DNA from: Sedimenticola hydrogenitrophicus
Lineage (GTDB): Bacteria; Pseudomonadota; Gammaproteobacteria; Chromatiales; Chromatiaceae
Length of the DNA: 43,813 nt
Direction of reading: 5' to 3'
Assembly: GCF_025175675.1 (NCBI RefSeq)
Contig: NZ_JANIOA010000037.1
Coordinates: forward strand, 1 to 43,813
Part shown: piece after piece, positions 9,598-19,886 of the stretch
How positions within the stretch are numbered: the first letter of the stretch is position 1
Layout: the number at the start of each line of letters is the position of its first letter
Made by a program: the position numbers and the translations under genes
The notes under the pieces: generated by a model
Told to the model about the DNA's origin: nothing
The model's input: the letters and a program-made list of their open reading frames with translations, nothing else
Databases searched by the model: none

Positions 9598-10775
9598 ACC
9601 TCACGACCCATCGGCAGGCCACCTTTGGCGAAGGGCGCAAGCTGCTGCCGAGCCTGGACTATCCGCTGCTGATGGCCGCACTGGCCCTGCTCGGCCTGGG
9701 ACTGGTGATGGTCGCCTCCGCTTCCCTGCACCGCATTGGCGAGGCGCCTTTCTACTACATGAACCGTCATCTGCTGGCCATCGGTCTGGGGCTGCTCGGG
9801 GCGCTGCTGATCTCCCAGGTGCCGGTGGCCCAGTGGGAGCGTTCCGGCGCCCTGCTCTATTTTACCGGGCTGTTGCTGCTGGTGCTGGTGCTGGTACCCG
9901 GCATCGGGCGAGAAGCCAACGGGGCTACCCGCTGGATCCCGCTGGGGCCGTTCAATCTGCAGAGTTCGGAGTTCATGAAGCTGTTCATGGTGGTCTATAT
10001 CGCCGGATATCTGGTGCGCCGCCAGCTGGAAGTGGCACACAGCGCCTGGGGCTTCATCAAGCCGATGCTGCTGCTGGTGGTCGCCTGTTCGCTGATCATG
10101 GTGCAACCCGATTTCGGTACCACCACCGTGTTGCTGGCCACCGCCATGGGCATGCTGTTTCTCGGCGGTGTCCCGGTGTGGCAGTTCGCCATCCTCATCG
10201 GCCTGGCCGGTTCCGCGCTGGTGGGACTGGTGCTGGTCTCGCCCTACCGGCTGCAGCGGGTGACCGCCTTCCTCGACCCCTGGGCCGATGTGGAGAACAG
10301 CGGCTACCAGCTGGCCCAGGCACTGATCGCTTTCGGTCGTGGCGAATGGTTCGGGGTCGGACTGGGGAACGGTATCCAGAAACAGTTCTACCTGCCGGAG
10401 GCGCATACCGATTTCCTCATGGCGGTGATCGGTGAAGAGTTCGGTCTGTTGGGGACCCTGGTGGTGATCAGTCTGTTCGCGGTGATCGTCTGGCGCGCCT
10501 TCCGTATCGGCGCCCGGGCGGAGGCGCACAGCCGGCGTTTTTCCGCCTACGTGGCCTATGGTTTCGGGCTCTGGATCGGCATGCAGGCGTTTATCAATAT
10601 CGGCGTCAATGTCGGTCTGCTGCCGACCAAGGGATTGACCCTGCCGTTCATGAGCTACGGCGGCAACAGCATCATCGTCGCCATCCTGGTGGTGGCGATG
10701 CTGCTGCGCATCGACTACGAACTGCTGCGCCCGGAACCGGTCGAGCAGGGGGGGGCTGCATGGCAGGAGGCGTGA
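9594..10775 (+). CDS. ftsW: Septal peptidoglycan glycosyltransferase FtsW
   Basis: FtsW is a SEDS-family polymerase that extends glycan strands from lipid II at the septum, with FtsI as its partner. The 393-residue protein has about ten membrane segments, the QPDFGTT loop with the aspartate region linked to SEDS catalysis, LPEAHTDFLMAVIGEE, and the C-terminal GLLPTKGLTLPFMSYGGNS signature. It lies between murD and murG as in other gammaproteobacteria. The start overlaps the murD stop. Confidence 0.97.
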   Translation: MNLTTHRQATFGEGRKLLPSLDYPLLMAALALLGLGLVMVASASLHRIGEAPFYYMNRHLLAIGLGLLGALLISQVPVAQWERSGALLYFTGLLLLVLVLVPGIGREANGATRWIPLGPFNLQSSEFMKLFMVVYIAGYLVRRQLEVAHSAWGFIKPMLLLVVACSLIMVQPDFGTTTVLLATAMGMLFLGGVPVWQFAILIGLAGSALVGLVLVSPYRLQRVTAFLDPWADVENSGYQLAQALIAFGRGEWFGVGLGNGIQKQFYLPEAHTDFLMAVIGEEFGLLGTLVVISLFAVIVWRAFRIGARAEAHSRRFSAYVAYGFGLWIGMQAFINIGVNVGLLPTKGLTLPFMSYGGNSIIVAILVVAMLLRIDYELLRPEPVEQGGAAWQEA

Positions 10776-11839
10776 TGCTGATGGCCGGCGGCACTGGCGG
10801 TCATGTCTTCCCGGCCCTGGCGGTGGCCGAGGAGCTGCGGGAACGCGGCGTCGCGGTCTGCTGGCTCGGCAGCGTGGACAGTTTCGAGTCGCGGGTGGTG
10901 CCGGAACACGGCATCGATATCCGCTTGGTGAATATCCGCGGGCTGCGTGGCACGGGCCTGAAGCGCTGGCTGTCGGCGCCGTTCAGGATTGTTCGCGCCC
11001 TGTTCCAGTCCGCCCGGATATTGCGCCAGTGCCGGCCCCGGGTGGTGTTGGGCATGGGCGGCTTTGTCACCGGTCCCGGCGGCCTGATGGCGCGCCTGCT
11101 CGGCATACCCCTGGTAATCCACGAGCAGAACGCGGTGCCGGGGATGACCAACGGCTGGCTGTCGCGGCTGGCGAGCCGGGTGTTCGAGGCCTTTCCCGGC
11201 AGTTTCGGCGGGCGGGTCGGCGCGGTGGCTTGCGGCAACCCGGTGCGCCGCGAGATCGCCGCCCTGCCGGGGCCGTCGGTACGGCTGCAGGGCCGGAGCG
11301 GGCCGGTGCGGCTGCTGGTGGTCGGCGGGTCGCTGGGGGCGCAGGCCCTGAACCGGTCAATGCCGGAGGTGCTGGCGACCCTGGCTACCGAGACCAGGCC
11401 GCTGGTGCGCCACCAGGCGGGGCGCGACAAGAGCGAGGACACCCGCACAGCCTACCAGGCACTGGGTGTCGAGGCGGAGGTGAACGACTTCATCCAGGAT
11501 ATGGCCGCGGCCTACGCCTGGGCCGATCTGGTGGTGTGCCGTGCCGGTGCGCTGACCGTGAGTGAGCTGGCGAGCGCCGGGGTCGCCGCGATCCTGGTCC
11601 CTTATCCCCACGCGGTGGATGATCACCAGACCCGCAATGCCGGCTACCTGGTGGGTGCCGGCGCGGCCCGGCTGCTGCCCCAGGCGGAACTGGAACAGGA
11701 CGGCTTTTCGGATGAGTTGAAGGCACTGCTGGTGGATCGCGAACCACTGCTGGAGATGGCGGTGAAGGCCCGCGCCCTGGCCATGCCGGGTGCCACCAAC
11801 ATGGTGGCGGATTTTTGTCAGGAGATCGCAAGCCGATGA
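10760..11839 (+). CDS. murG: Lipid II synthase MurG (undecaprenyl-PP-MurNAc-pentapeptide GlcNAc transferase)
   Basis: MurG is a peripheral inner-membrane GT-B glycosyltransferase that adds GlcNAc to lipid I. The protein has the glycine-rich [17 protein letters not shown] start, [11 protein letters not shown], the second glycine loop [10 protein letters not shown], and the UDP-GlcNAc pocket [15 protein letters not shown] and [14 protein letters not shown]. Start choice is open: ATG 10760 gives 359 residues and overlaps ftsW by 16 nt; ATG 10775 overlaps the ftsW stop as TGATG, the pattern used by murE, murF and ftsQ, and has AGGAGG 4 nt upstream; ATG 10781 is also possible. Function is unaffected. 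Confidence 0.96.
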   Translation: MAGGVMLMAGGTGGHVFPALAVAEELRERGVAVCWLGSVDSFESRVVPEHGIDIRLVNIRGLRGTGLKRWLSAPFRIVRALFQSARILRQCRPRVVLGMGGFVTGPGGLMARLLGIPLVIHEQNAVPGMTNGWLSRLASRVFEAFPGSFGGRVGAVACGNPVRREIAALPGPSVRLQGRSGPVRLLVVGGSLGAQALNRSMPEVLATLATETRPLVRHQAGRDKSEDTRTAYQALGVEAEVNDFIQDMAAAYAWADLVVCRAGALTVSELASAGVAAILVPYPHAVDDHQTRNAGYLVGAGAARLLPQAELEQDGFSDELKALLVDREPLLEMAVKARALAMPGATNMVADFCQEIASR

Positions 11840-13281
11840 ACAAGGGCGAAACAACGCAGCGCCGTCTGGCGGCCACCACCATGGGGCGCATCCGTCACCT
11901 GCACTTTGTCGGGATCGGCGGCGCCGGCATGAACGGCATCGCCCAGGTGATGCTCAATCTCGGCTACCAAATATCCGGCTCCGACCTGAAGAGCAACCCG
12001 GCGATCGGACGCCTGACCAAACAGGGGGCCACCATTCATATCGGCCACGACGCGGCCAATATCGTGGGGGCCGATGCGGTGGTGATCTCGACGGCGGTCA
12101 AAGAGGACAACCCGGAAGTGCGCAAGGCCCGGGAGCAGCGGATCCCGGTGGTGCCGCGGGCCGAGATGCTGGCGGAGCTGATGCGTTTCCATTTCGGTAT
12201 CGCGGTGGCCGGTACCCACGGCAAGACCACCACCACCAGCCTGGTGGCCAGCCTGCTGGCCGAGGGCGGTCTGGATCCCACCTTCGTCATCGGCGGCCGG
12301 CTCAATTCCGCCGGTACCCATGCCCGGCTGGGCGGCGGCGAATACCTGGTGGCCGAGGCGGACGAGAGCGACGCCTCGTTCCTCTATCTGCAGCCGATGA
12401 TGGCCATCGTCACCAACGTGGACGCGGATCACATGACCACCTACGGCGGTGATTTCAACCGTCTGCGCCAGACCTTTATCGAGTTTCTGCACCACCTGCC
12501 GTTCTACGGCCTGGCCATTCTCTGTATCGATGATGACGAAGTGCGGGGCCTGCTGCCCCAGGTGACGCGGCGGATGATCACCTATGGCGAGTCCGTGGAC
12601 GCGGATTGCCGGGTGAGCGCGATCCGCCAGGAGGGGTTGCGCACCCACTTCAAGGTGAGCATGGCGGGCGAGGCGCCCTTTGACGTGACCCTGAACATGC
12701 CGGGGCGGCACAACGTACTCAACGCCCTGGCGGCGATTGTGGTGGCCCATGAGGTGGGCGTGGACGTGGCCGCCATCCAGCGCGGCCTGGAGCGGTTCGA
12801 GGGCATCGGGCGGCGTTTCAACGCCAGCGAATGCAGCCTGGCCGACGGCCGCCAGATCATGCTGGTGGATGATTACGGACACCACCCGCGTGAAGTGGGG
12901 GCGACCCTGGATGCGGTGCGCGCCGGCTGGCCGGAGCGGCGCCTGGTGCTGGTGTTCCAGCCGCACCGCTACAGCCGCACCCAGGAGCAGTTCGACGACT
13001 TCACTCAGGTGCTTTCGCGGCCCGATGTGTTGGTGCTGGCGGAGGTCTATGCCGCCGGCGAGGCGCCAATCGCGGGCGCGGATGGCCGCTCCCTGAGTCG
13101 GGCCATCCGCGCGCGGGGTCAGGTCGATCCGGTGTTTGTCGATCCGATCGGCGAGCTGCCGGCGTTGCTGGACGGGATGATTCTGGATGGCGACATCGTC
13201 CTGACCCTGGGGGCCGGGGATATCGGGCAGGTGGCCGCCATGTTACCGGGCTGGTTTCAACAGCAGGGAGGTGAGTCGTGA
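11836..13281 (+). CDS. murC: UDP-MurNAc:L-alanine ligase MurC
   Basis: MurC adds L-alanine to UDP-MurNAc, the first step in building the stem peptide. The 481-residue protein has [14 protein letters not shown] near the N-terminus, the ATP loop [22 protein letters not shown], the Mur ligase motif NVDADHM, and FQPHRYSRT in the C-terminal domain. The ATG at 11836 overlaps the murG stop (ATGA), with CAGGAGAT 10 nt upstream; an earlier TTG at 11815 inside murG is not credible. Its last codons carry the strong ribosome binding site of the following small ORF. Confidence 0.97.
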   Translation: MNKGETTQRRLAATTMGRIRHLHFVGIGGAGMNGIAQVMLNLGYQISGSDLKSNPAIGRLTKQGATIHIGHDAANIVGADAVVISTAVKEDNPEVRKAREQRIPVVPRAEMLAELMRFHFGIAVAGTHGKTTTTSLVASLLAEGGLDPTFVIGGRLNSAGTHARLGGGEYLVAEADESDASFLYLQPMMAIVTNVDADHMTTYGGDFNRLRQTFIEFLHHLPFYGLAILCIDDDEVRGLLPQVTRRMITYGESVDADCRVSAIRQEGLRTHFKVSMAGEAPFDVTLNMPGRHNVLNALAAIVVAHEVGVDVAAIQRGLERFEGIGRRFNASECSLADGRQIMLVDDYGHHPREVGATLDAVRAGWPERRLVLVFQPHRYSRTQEQFDDFTQVLSRPDVLVLAEVYAAGEAPIAGADGRSLSRAIRARGQVDPVFVDPIGELPALLDGMILDGDIVLTLGAGDIGQVAAMLPGWFQQQGGES

Positions 13282-13439
13282 CTGACGGAGTGAATCGGCG
13301 TTTGCATATGGGCTGTGGCGAGCCACTCTCGGGGATCTATCCGCTGCGTGACAAGTCGCCGACGGCGAGCCGTCACCCGGCCGTTCGCGGACTGAAACGG
13401 CCGGCACCGGCACAAACACGCGGGCGAAAGGGCGCCTGA
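13278..13439 (+). CDS. Small ORF between murC and murB, 53 residues, function unknown
   Basis: This frame was found by hand. It starts with GTG at 13278, overlapping the murC stop (GTGA), and ends with TGA at 13437-13439, sharing a base with the murB ATG (TGATG). A strong ribosome binding site AGGGAGGTGA (13265-13274) lies about 6 nt before the GTG, better than that of most genes in the cluster. The peptide (starting [16 protein letters not shown]) is basic, rich in Arg, Pro and Gly, has no membrane segment, and I recognise no family. Third-position GC is about 66 percent. The DNA also contains two perfect hairpins (13361-13374; 13377-13385 with 13396-13404), so the spacer may act as RNA or as a coupling leader instead of making a working protein. 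Confidence 0.4.
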   Translation: MTDGVNRRLHMGCGEPLSGIYPLRDKSPTASRHPAVRGLKRPAPAQTRGRKGA

Positions 13440-14344
13440 TGATGGCACGGCTGACAGCTTCCCTGCGCGGCGAGCGACTTCTCAACGAGCCACTGGCCCG
13501 TTACACCACCTGGCGGGTGGGTGGCCCGGCGCGTCAGCTCTACCGTCCGGCCGACGGCGAGGATCTGTTGCAGTTTCTTGCCACCCTGCCGGAGGGCGAG
13601 CCGCTGTTGTGGTTGGGGTTGGGGAGCAATCTGCTGATCCGCGACGGCGGCTTCAACGGCACGGTGATCGCGACCCAGGGGCGGCTGGACGGGATGGCGC
13701 TGATATCGGCCACCGCACTGCGGGTGGAGGCCGGCGTGAGCTGTGCCCAGGTGGCGCGCTTTGCCGCCCGCCAGGGGCTCTGCGGCGTCGAGTTCCTGAC
13801 CGGTATCCCGGGCACCTTCGGCGGCGCCCTGGCGATGAATGCCGGCGCCTTCGGCGGCGAGACCTGGACCCAGGTGACGGCGGTGGAGACGGTGGACCGG
13901 GCGGGGCAGTTGCACAAACGCCTGCCGACCGAGTTCAAGGTGGGTTATCGGCAGGTGGAGCTGCCGGCGGAGGAGTGGTTCCTGGCCGCCACCCTGGTTC
14001 TTGAGCCGGGTGACGTGACGGAGAACCAGGCGCGGATCCGCGAACTGCTGGAGCGGCGCAACAGCAGCCAGCCGATCGGCCAGCCGAGTTGCGGCTCGGT
14101 GTTCCGCAATCCGCCGGGGGATCATGCGGCGCGCCTGATCGAGGCGGCCGGTCTGAAGGGGGCGGTGATCGGCGGGGCCCAGGTGTCGGAGAAGCACGCC
14201 AATTTCATTATCAACCGGGGTGACGCCACGGCGGCCGATATCGAGGCGCTGATCCGGCGGGTCCGGGAACGGGTAAAGGCGGCCAGCGGCGTGGAACTGG
14301 TCACCGAGGTACATATCGTCGGCGAGACGGAGGAGAGGGCATGA
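13439..14344 (+). CDS. murB: UDP-N-acetylenolpyruvoylglucosamine reductase MurB
   Basis: MurB is the FAD enzyme that uses NADPH to reduce UDP-GlcNAc-enolpyruvate to UDP-MurNAc. The 301-residue protein has TTWRVGGPA, the FAD-binding GLGSNLLI, GIPGTFGGALAMNAGAFGGE, the active-site serine region SCGSVFRNP, EKHANFIIN, and the final EVHIVG glutamate. The residues after MurB's start (LRGERLLNEPLARYTTWR) match the family, so no N-terminal part is missing despite the unusual spacer upstream. It overlaps ddl by ATGA. Confidence 0.97.
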   Translation: MMARLTASLRGERLLNEPLARYTTWRVGGPARQLYRPADGEDLLQFLATLPEGEPLLWLGLGSNLLIRDGGFNGTVIATQGRLDGMALISATALRVEAGVSCAQVARFAARQGLCGVEFLTGIPGTFGGALAMNAGAFGGETWTQVTAVETVDRAGQLHKRLPTEFKVGYRQVELPAEEWFLAATLVLEPGDVTENQARIRELLERRNSSQPIGQPSCGSVFRNPPGDHAARLIEAAGLKGAVIGGAQVSEKHANFIINRGDATAADIEALIRRVRERVKAASGVELVTEVHIVGETEERA

Positions 14345-15264
14345 CACTGTTGGCGGCGGATTTCGGCAAGGTGGCGGTGCTGATGGGCGGGCTTTCGGCC
14401 GAGCGCGAGGTGTCGCTGCAGGGCGGTCAGGCGGTGCTGGAGGCGCTGGTGCGCCGGGGTGTGAATGCCCAAGGCGTGGATGCCGGAAGGGATGTGCTCA
14501 GTCTGCTGCAGCAGGAACATTACGACCGGGTATTCATCATGCTGCACGGTCGCGGCGGCGAGGATGGGGTGATCCAGGGGGCCCTGGAGAGTATCGGCAT
14601 GCCCTATACCGGTAGCGGGGTCGCCGGCTCCGCGCTGGGCATGGACAAGTATCGCTGCAAACTGCTGTGGAAGGGACTGGGTCTGCCCACGGCCGATTTT
14701 GTGATGCTGGAGCAGGCGGCTGATCTGGCGCGGGCCGAGGTGCTCGGTTTCCCGCTGATGATCAAGCCCTCCCACGAAGGCTCCAGCATCGGCATGGCCA
14801 AGGTGGAGAGCCGGCAACAGCTGGAGCAGGCGTGGCGCCAGGCGGCCGGTTACGACGTTGAGGTGATGGCGGAACGCTGGATCAGCGGGGCCGAGTATAC
14901 GGCGTCGATCCTGGATGACCAGGTGTTGCCGCTGATCCGCATCGAGACGCCCCATACCTTTTATGACTACGAGGCCAAATACCAGGCCGACAGCACCGCC
15001 TACCACTGCCCCTGCGGCCTGCCGGCCGAACATGAGGCGGAGCTGCGGCGGCTGGCGGACAAGGCGTTCCGCGCCGTTGGTGCCAAGGGTTGGGGGCGGG
15101 TCGACCTGATGCTGGATGCGGTGGGGAATCCCCTTCTTTTGGAGGTCAATACCGTACCCGGCATGACCAGTCACAGTCTGGTGCCGATGGCGGCCCGGGT
15201 CGAAGGGATCGACTTCGACGAACTGGTGTGGCGCATCCTCTCGGCCAGCCGGGTGACTGGCTGA
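14341..15264 (+). CDS. ddl: D-alanine:D-alanine ligase Ddl
   Basis: Ddl joins two D-alanines with ATP to make the dipeptide used by MurF. The 307-residue ATP-grasp protein has the N-terminal VLMGGLSAEREVSL, LHGRGGEDG, the glycine-rich loop SHEGSSIGMAKV, the Mg-binding RVDLMLDAVGNPLLLEVNT, and PGMTSHSLVP at the end. Length matches E. coli DdlB (306). The ATG overlaps the murB stop, and its stop overlaps the ftsQ ATG. Confidence 0.97.
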   Translation: MTLLAADFGKVAVLMGGLSAEREVSLQGGQAVLEALVRRGVNAQGVDAGRDVLSLLQQEHYDRVFIMLHGRGGEDGVIQGALESIGMPYTGSGVAGSALGMDKYRCKLLWKGLGLPTADFVMLEQAADLARAEVLGFPLMIKPSHEGSSIGMAKVESRQQLEQAWRQAAGYDVEVMAERWISGAEYTASILDDQVLPLIRIETPHTFYDYEAKYQADSTAYHCPCGLPAEHEAELRRLADKAFRAVGAKGWGRVDLMLDAVGNPLLLEVNTVPGMTSHSLVPMAARVEGIDFDELVWRILSASRVTG

Positions 15265-16004
15265 TGGCGGTGGCTCCGGGCAACTCGTCCGCGAAGGCCG
15301 ATGGCGGCCGGCTGTGGCGCTGGCTGGGCACCCTTGGCGTGCTGCTGCTGTTTGCCGGTGGCGGGGTCTGGGGGGTGATCGCGCTGCGCGATCCGTCCGT
15401 GTTGCCACTGAAGCTCGTGCGCATCGATGGGGAGTTGCACAATCTCGATCGGCGCTCGCTGGAGCAGGCGGTCGGCGGGGCGATGGAAGGTAATTTTTTT
15501 ACCGTCGACCTGGATCGGGTGAGGGCGGCGGCGCTGAAGTTGGCCTGGGTCGATCAGGTGACCGTCCGGCGTATCTGGCCGGGTACCTTGAAGATGTGGG
15601 TGGAGGAGCAGCGGCCGCTGGCGCGCTGGGGGACATCGCAACTGGTGAACGGCCGCGGCGGTGTGTTCACCCCGGAGCCCGAGGCGCTGAAGGCGGAGCT
15701 GCCCAGTCTGGCCGGACCCGAGGGGCAGGCCGCGGAGATGGTCGCGCGCTATCAACGCATGGGCCGGCGCTTTGCCGTGCTGGAGCTGGTGATCGACCGC
15801 CTGGTCATGGATGGGCGGGGTGCCTGGACGGTGGGGTTTAAACAGGGGTTGGAACTCAAGCTCGGGCAGGAGGATACCGAAGCGCGGGTGGAGCGTTTCG
15901 TGCGCCTCTATCCGCGGCTGGAACAGGCGGAGAATCGCCGGGTGAAGCGGGTTGACATGCGCTATGCCAATGGGGTGGCGGTGCTCTGGGGAGAGGCAAG
16001 TTGA
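15264..16004 (+). CDS. ftsQ: Cell division protein FtsQ
   Basis: FtsQ is the scaffold of the FtsQLB divisome complex. From ATG 15264 (TGATG overlap with ddl) the protein is 246 residues: a cytoplasmic tail of about 18, one membrane segment (about 20-43, LGTLGVLLLFAGGGVWGVIA), a POTRA domain (about 50-120, including the LVRIDGELHNLDRRSLEQAV motif), and the FtsQ beta domain ending in LYPRLEQAENRRVKRVDMRYANG (split by the family's VD-RY motif). A longer frame upstream inside ddl is not used. Confidence 0.94.
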   Translation: MAVAPGNSSAKADGGRLWRWLGTLGVLLLFAGGGVWGVIALRDPSVLPLKLVRIDGELHNLDRRSLEQAVGGAMEGNFFTVDLDRVRAAALKLAWVDQVTVRRIWPGTLKMWVEEQRPLARWGTSQLVNGRGGVFTPEPEALKAELPSLAGPEGQAAEMVARYQRMGRRFAVLELVIDRLVMDGRGAWTVGFKQGLELKLGQEDTEARVERFVRLYPRLEQAENRRVKRVDMRYANGVAVLWGEAS

Positions 16005-16009
16005 AGGTG

Positions 16010-16138
16010 ATGAACAGAGAAGTCCGGCCGGTCATCGGGCAGGCAAATGGATGGGCCAGGCGCGGCGTGGCTATCAACGGATCTGGCAACAAATCTGGCA
16101 ACCGATCTGGCAAACGATCTGGAGAGGTACGGTTTTAA
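16010..16138 (+). CDS. Small ORF with tandem SGN(K/R) repeats upstream of ftsA
   Basis: This frame was found by hand. ATG 16010 lies 5 nt after the ftsQ stop; TAA 16136-16138 shares a base with the ftsA ATG (TAATG). It encodes 42 residues ending in a basic, glycine/serine-rich tail made of repeated SGNK/SGNR/SGKR units. AAGG (16004-16007) is only 2 nt from the ATG, so initiation would be weak. No family recognised. It could be a leader peptide that couples ftsA translation, or a spacer with no product. Confidence 0.28.
   Translation: MNREVRPVIGQANGWARRGVAINGSGNKSGNRSGKRSGEVRF
16080..16126 (+). repeat. Four-copy 12-bp tandem repeat in the ftsQ-ftsA spacer
   Basis: ATCTGG occurs at 16081, 16093, 16105 and 16117, exactly 12 bp apart; the unit is GATCTGGCAAMC, with the last copy diverging after ATCTGG. 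The unit length is a multiple of three, so copy number changes would keep frame in the overlapping small ORF. Confidence 0.85.
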
Positions 16139-17373
16139 TGACCAAAAAGACAGAAAAAAATCTGATCGTCGGACTGGATATCGGCACCTCGAAGGTGGTC
16201 GCCATTGTCGGTGAGATCAAGGCTGACAATGAGATCGAGATCATTGGCATCGGTTCGCACCCCTCGCGCGGCCTGAAAAAGGGCGTGGTGGTGAATATCG
16301 AATCCACCGTGCAGTCGATCCAGCGCGCCCTGGAAGAGGCCGAGCTGATGGCCGGCTGCGAGATCCACTCGGTGCACGCCGGGATCGCCGGCAATCACAT
16401 CCGCAGTCTCAACTCCCACGGTATCGTGGCGATCAAGGACCGGGAGGTGACCCATGGCGATGTGGAACGGGTGATCGATGCGGCCCGGGCAGTGGCGATT
16501 CCGGCGGATCAGAAGATCCTGCACATCCTGCCCCAGGAGTTCATCATCGATGAACAGGAGGGAATCCGCGAGCCGGTCGGCATGTCCGGGGTGCGCCTGG
16601 AGGCGCGGGTGCACATGGTGACCGGCGCGGTCAGCGCGGCGCAGAACATCGTCAAATGCGTCCGACGCTGCGGGCTGGAGGTGGATGACCTGATTCTGGA
16701 ACAGTTGAGTTCGAGCTTTTCCGTACTCAGCGACGATGAGAAGGAGCTGGGTGTCTGCCTGGTGGATATCGGCGGCGGTACCACCGATATCGCGGTGTTC
16801 ACCGAAGGTTCGATCCGCCATACCGCGGTGATTCCCATCGCCGGGGATCAGGTGACCAACGACATCGCGGTGGCGCTGCGCACCCCGACCCAGCACGCGG
16901 AAGAGATCAAGATCCGCTACGCCTGTGCCCTGACCCAGCTGGCGGCCAGCGACGAGACCATCGAGGTGCCGAGCATCGGCGACCGGCCGCCGCGGCGGCT
17001 CTCCCGCCAGACTCTGGCGGAGGTGGTGGAACCGAGATACGAGGAGCTGCTGGGCCTGGTGCAGGCCGAGCTGCGGCGCAGTGGATTCGAGGATCTGATT
17101 GCCGGGGGGGTGGTGCTGACCGGCGGCAGTTCCAAGATGGAAGGCCTGATCGAACTGGCGGAAGAGGTGTTTCACATGCCGGTGCGGCTGGGTGTTCCGC
17201 AGTATGTAACGGGGTTGGTGGATGTGGTGCGAAACCCGATTTATGCAACAGGGGTCGGCCTGTTGCTGTTCGGGCAACAGAATCGGAAGGGACGAATGCA
17301 GGAGCCTCTGGGGGGCAACAATTTCAAAGCGATATGGAATCGCATGAAGAGTTGGTTTCAGGGCAATTTCTGA
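16138..17373 (+). CDS. ftsA: Cell division protein FtsA
   Basis: FtsA is the actin-like ATPase that ties FtsZ filaments to the inner membrane. The 411-residue protein (E. coli 420) begins MTKKTEKNLIVGLDIGTSKV, with the first phosphate loop at about 12-18, the second phosphate/ATP motif LVDIGGGTTDIAVF, GVVLTGGSSKMEGL, and a C-terminal amphipathic helix (AIWNRMKSWFQGNF) that serves as membrane-targeting sequence. GGAGAGG lies about 9-11 nt before the ATG. The same frame is open upstream across the 12-bp repeats, but that extension has no family similarity. Confidence 0.97.
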   Translation: MTKKTEKNLIVGLDIGTSKVVAIVGEIKADNEIEIIGIGSHPSRGLKKGVVVNIESTVQSIQRALEEAELMAGCEIHSVHAGIAGNHIRSLNSHGIVAIKDREVTHGDVERVIDAARAVAIPADQKILHILPQEFIIDEQEGIREPVGMSGVRLEARVHMVTGAVSAAQNIVKCVRRCGLEVDDLILEQLSSSFSVLSDDEKELGVCLVDIGGGTTDIAVFTEGSIRHTAVIPIAGDQVTNDIAVALRTPTQHAEEIKIRYACALTQLAASDETIEVPSIGDRPPRRLSRQTLAEVVEPRYEELLGLVQAELRRSGFEDLIAGGVVLTGGSSKMEGLIELAEEVFHMPVRLGVPQYVTGLVDVVRNPIYATGVGLLLFGQQNRKGRMQEPLGGNNFKAIWNRMKSWFQGNF

Positions 17374-17441
17374 CTTCTTGGCAATTTTAAATTTTTTCAG
17401 GTGGCCGTGTAGCAGGGCCTGGATCATGAGGAGAGAGTGAC

Positions 17442-18611
<1,170 letters not shown>

Positions 18612-18933
18612 TCGATGGTTTGGGTTTGTCGCGGCTAAAGCCGCACCGCCGGTGGTCGGTGACAGGGCGGCTTCGCCACGAAGTTTCAGCGGATCCGGGC
18701 GGCGAAATAAACTTGCAATAAAAGGGTGAAGCTGATACTTAATAAGGGAATACCCTAATGGGTGTTGGGGGGCGCAAGGATTTTATCTTGCAGATATCTT
18801 GGGCCTGGCGCTACGAACAGATGCGTAATCCTCTCAATGAGTCCTCGTGTAGGTTAGCGGGTTTGGTTTATTGGGCGGATTGTGTGATACCATGCGGCCG
18901 TTTAGTGGCCGGGAAATCGGGAATACAGGCAAC
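18612..18933. other. Spacer ftsZ-lpxC with REP-like palindrome
   Basis: No gene. A palindrome GCGGCTAAAGCCGC (18631-18644) resembles REP palindromes common in Pseudomonas-like genomes. No T-run follows it, so a Rho-independent stop is not shown. A second small stem GCAAG...CTTGC lies at about 18776-18793. The lpxC promoter is probably in the AT-rich middle (TTGCAA near 18713 followed by ATACTT), but this is weak. Confidence 0.45.
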
Positions 18934-19845
18934 ATGATACGGCAACGTACACTTAAGAACGTTATTCGTGCTACAGGAGTGGGGTTGCATACCGGGGAGA
19001 AGGTCTACCTGACCCTCCGCCCGGCGGCAATCGATACCGGCGTGGTATTTCGTCGGGTTGACCTGGAAGAACCGGTCGAGATCGCGGCGCGGCCGGACAA
19101 TGTCGGCGACACCCGACTCTCCACCACCCTGGAGCAGGACGGCCTCAAGATCTCCACGGTGGAACATCTGCTCTCCGCCTTTGCCGGTCTCGGCATCGAC
19201 AATGCCTATGTGGATGTGAGTGCTCCCGAAGTGCCCATCATGGACGGCAGCGCGGGACCTTTCGTTTTTCTTATCCAGTCCGCCGGTGTGGAAGAGCAGA
19301 ATGCGGCGAAGCGCTTTATTCGTATCAAGCGTAAGGTGATGGTGAAGGAAGATGACAAGTACGCCGCCTTCGAACCGTTTGACGGTTTCAAGGTGTCGTT
19401 TGGTATCGATTTCAACCATCCGGCATTCGCCGAGCGTACCAAATCCGCCACCATCGATTTCTCCTCCACCTCCTTCGTAAAGGAGGTGAGCCGCGCGCGG
19501 ACCTTCGGATTCCTGCGCGATATCGAGATGCTGCGGGAGCGGGAACTGGCGCTCGGCGGCAGCATGAGCAACGCCATCGTGGTGGATGACTACCGGGTGC
19601 TGAACGAGGACGGACTGCGCTACGAAGACGAGTTCGTCAAGCACAAGATCCTCGATGCCATCGGTGATCTCTACCTGCTCGGACACAGCCTGATCGGTGC
19701 GTTCAGTGGCTACAAGTCAGGGCACGCCCTGAACAACAAGCTGCTGAAGGCGCTGATGGCGGATGAGACCGCCTGGGAAGAGGTGACCTTTGAAGAGGGG
19801 GACAGCGTGCCCATCTCTTACATGAAACCGGTCCAGGCCACCTGA
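18934..19845 (+). CDS. lpxC: UDP-3-O-acyl-N-acetylglucosamine deacetylase LpxC
   Basis: LpxC is the zinc enzyme for the committed step of lipid A synthesis, so this organism has an LPS outer membrane. From ATG 18934 the 303-residue protein starts [20 protein letters not shown] as in the family. Zinc ligands are visible: H78 in STVEHLL, H237 and D241 in [11 protein letters not shown]. Catalytic region [10 protein letters not shown] is also present. A longer in-frame reading from 18871 has no family match upstream of the ATG. Confidence 0.97.
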   Translation: MIRQRTLKNVIRATGVGLHTGEKVYLTLRPAAIDTGVVFRRVDLEEPVEIAARPDNVGDTRLSTTLEQDGLKISTVEHLLSAFAGLGIDNAYVDVSAPEVPIMDGSAGPFVFLIQSAGVEEQNAAKRFIRIKRKVMVKEDDKYAAFEPFDGFKVSFGIDFNHPAFAERTKSATIDFSSTSFVKEVSRARTFGFLRDIEMLRERELALGGSMSNAIVVDDYRVLNEDGLRYEDEFVKHKILDAIGDLYLLGHSLIGAFSGYKSGHALNNKLLKALMADETAWEEVTFEEGDSVPISYMKPVQAT

Positions 19846-19886
19846 CGGTATTTGCGGGGTGGGCTGCGTGCCCATCGGAAATTTTT

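Noticed and set aside
15952-16137. In-frame upstream extension of FtsA
   Set aside because: It crosses the ftsQ end and the 12-bp repeat, has no family similarity, and ATG 16138 has a good ribosome site.
18631-18644. Terminator after ftsZ
   Set aside because: The palindrome has no T-run and looks like a REP unit.
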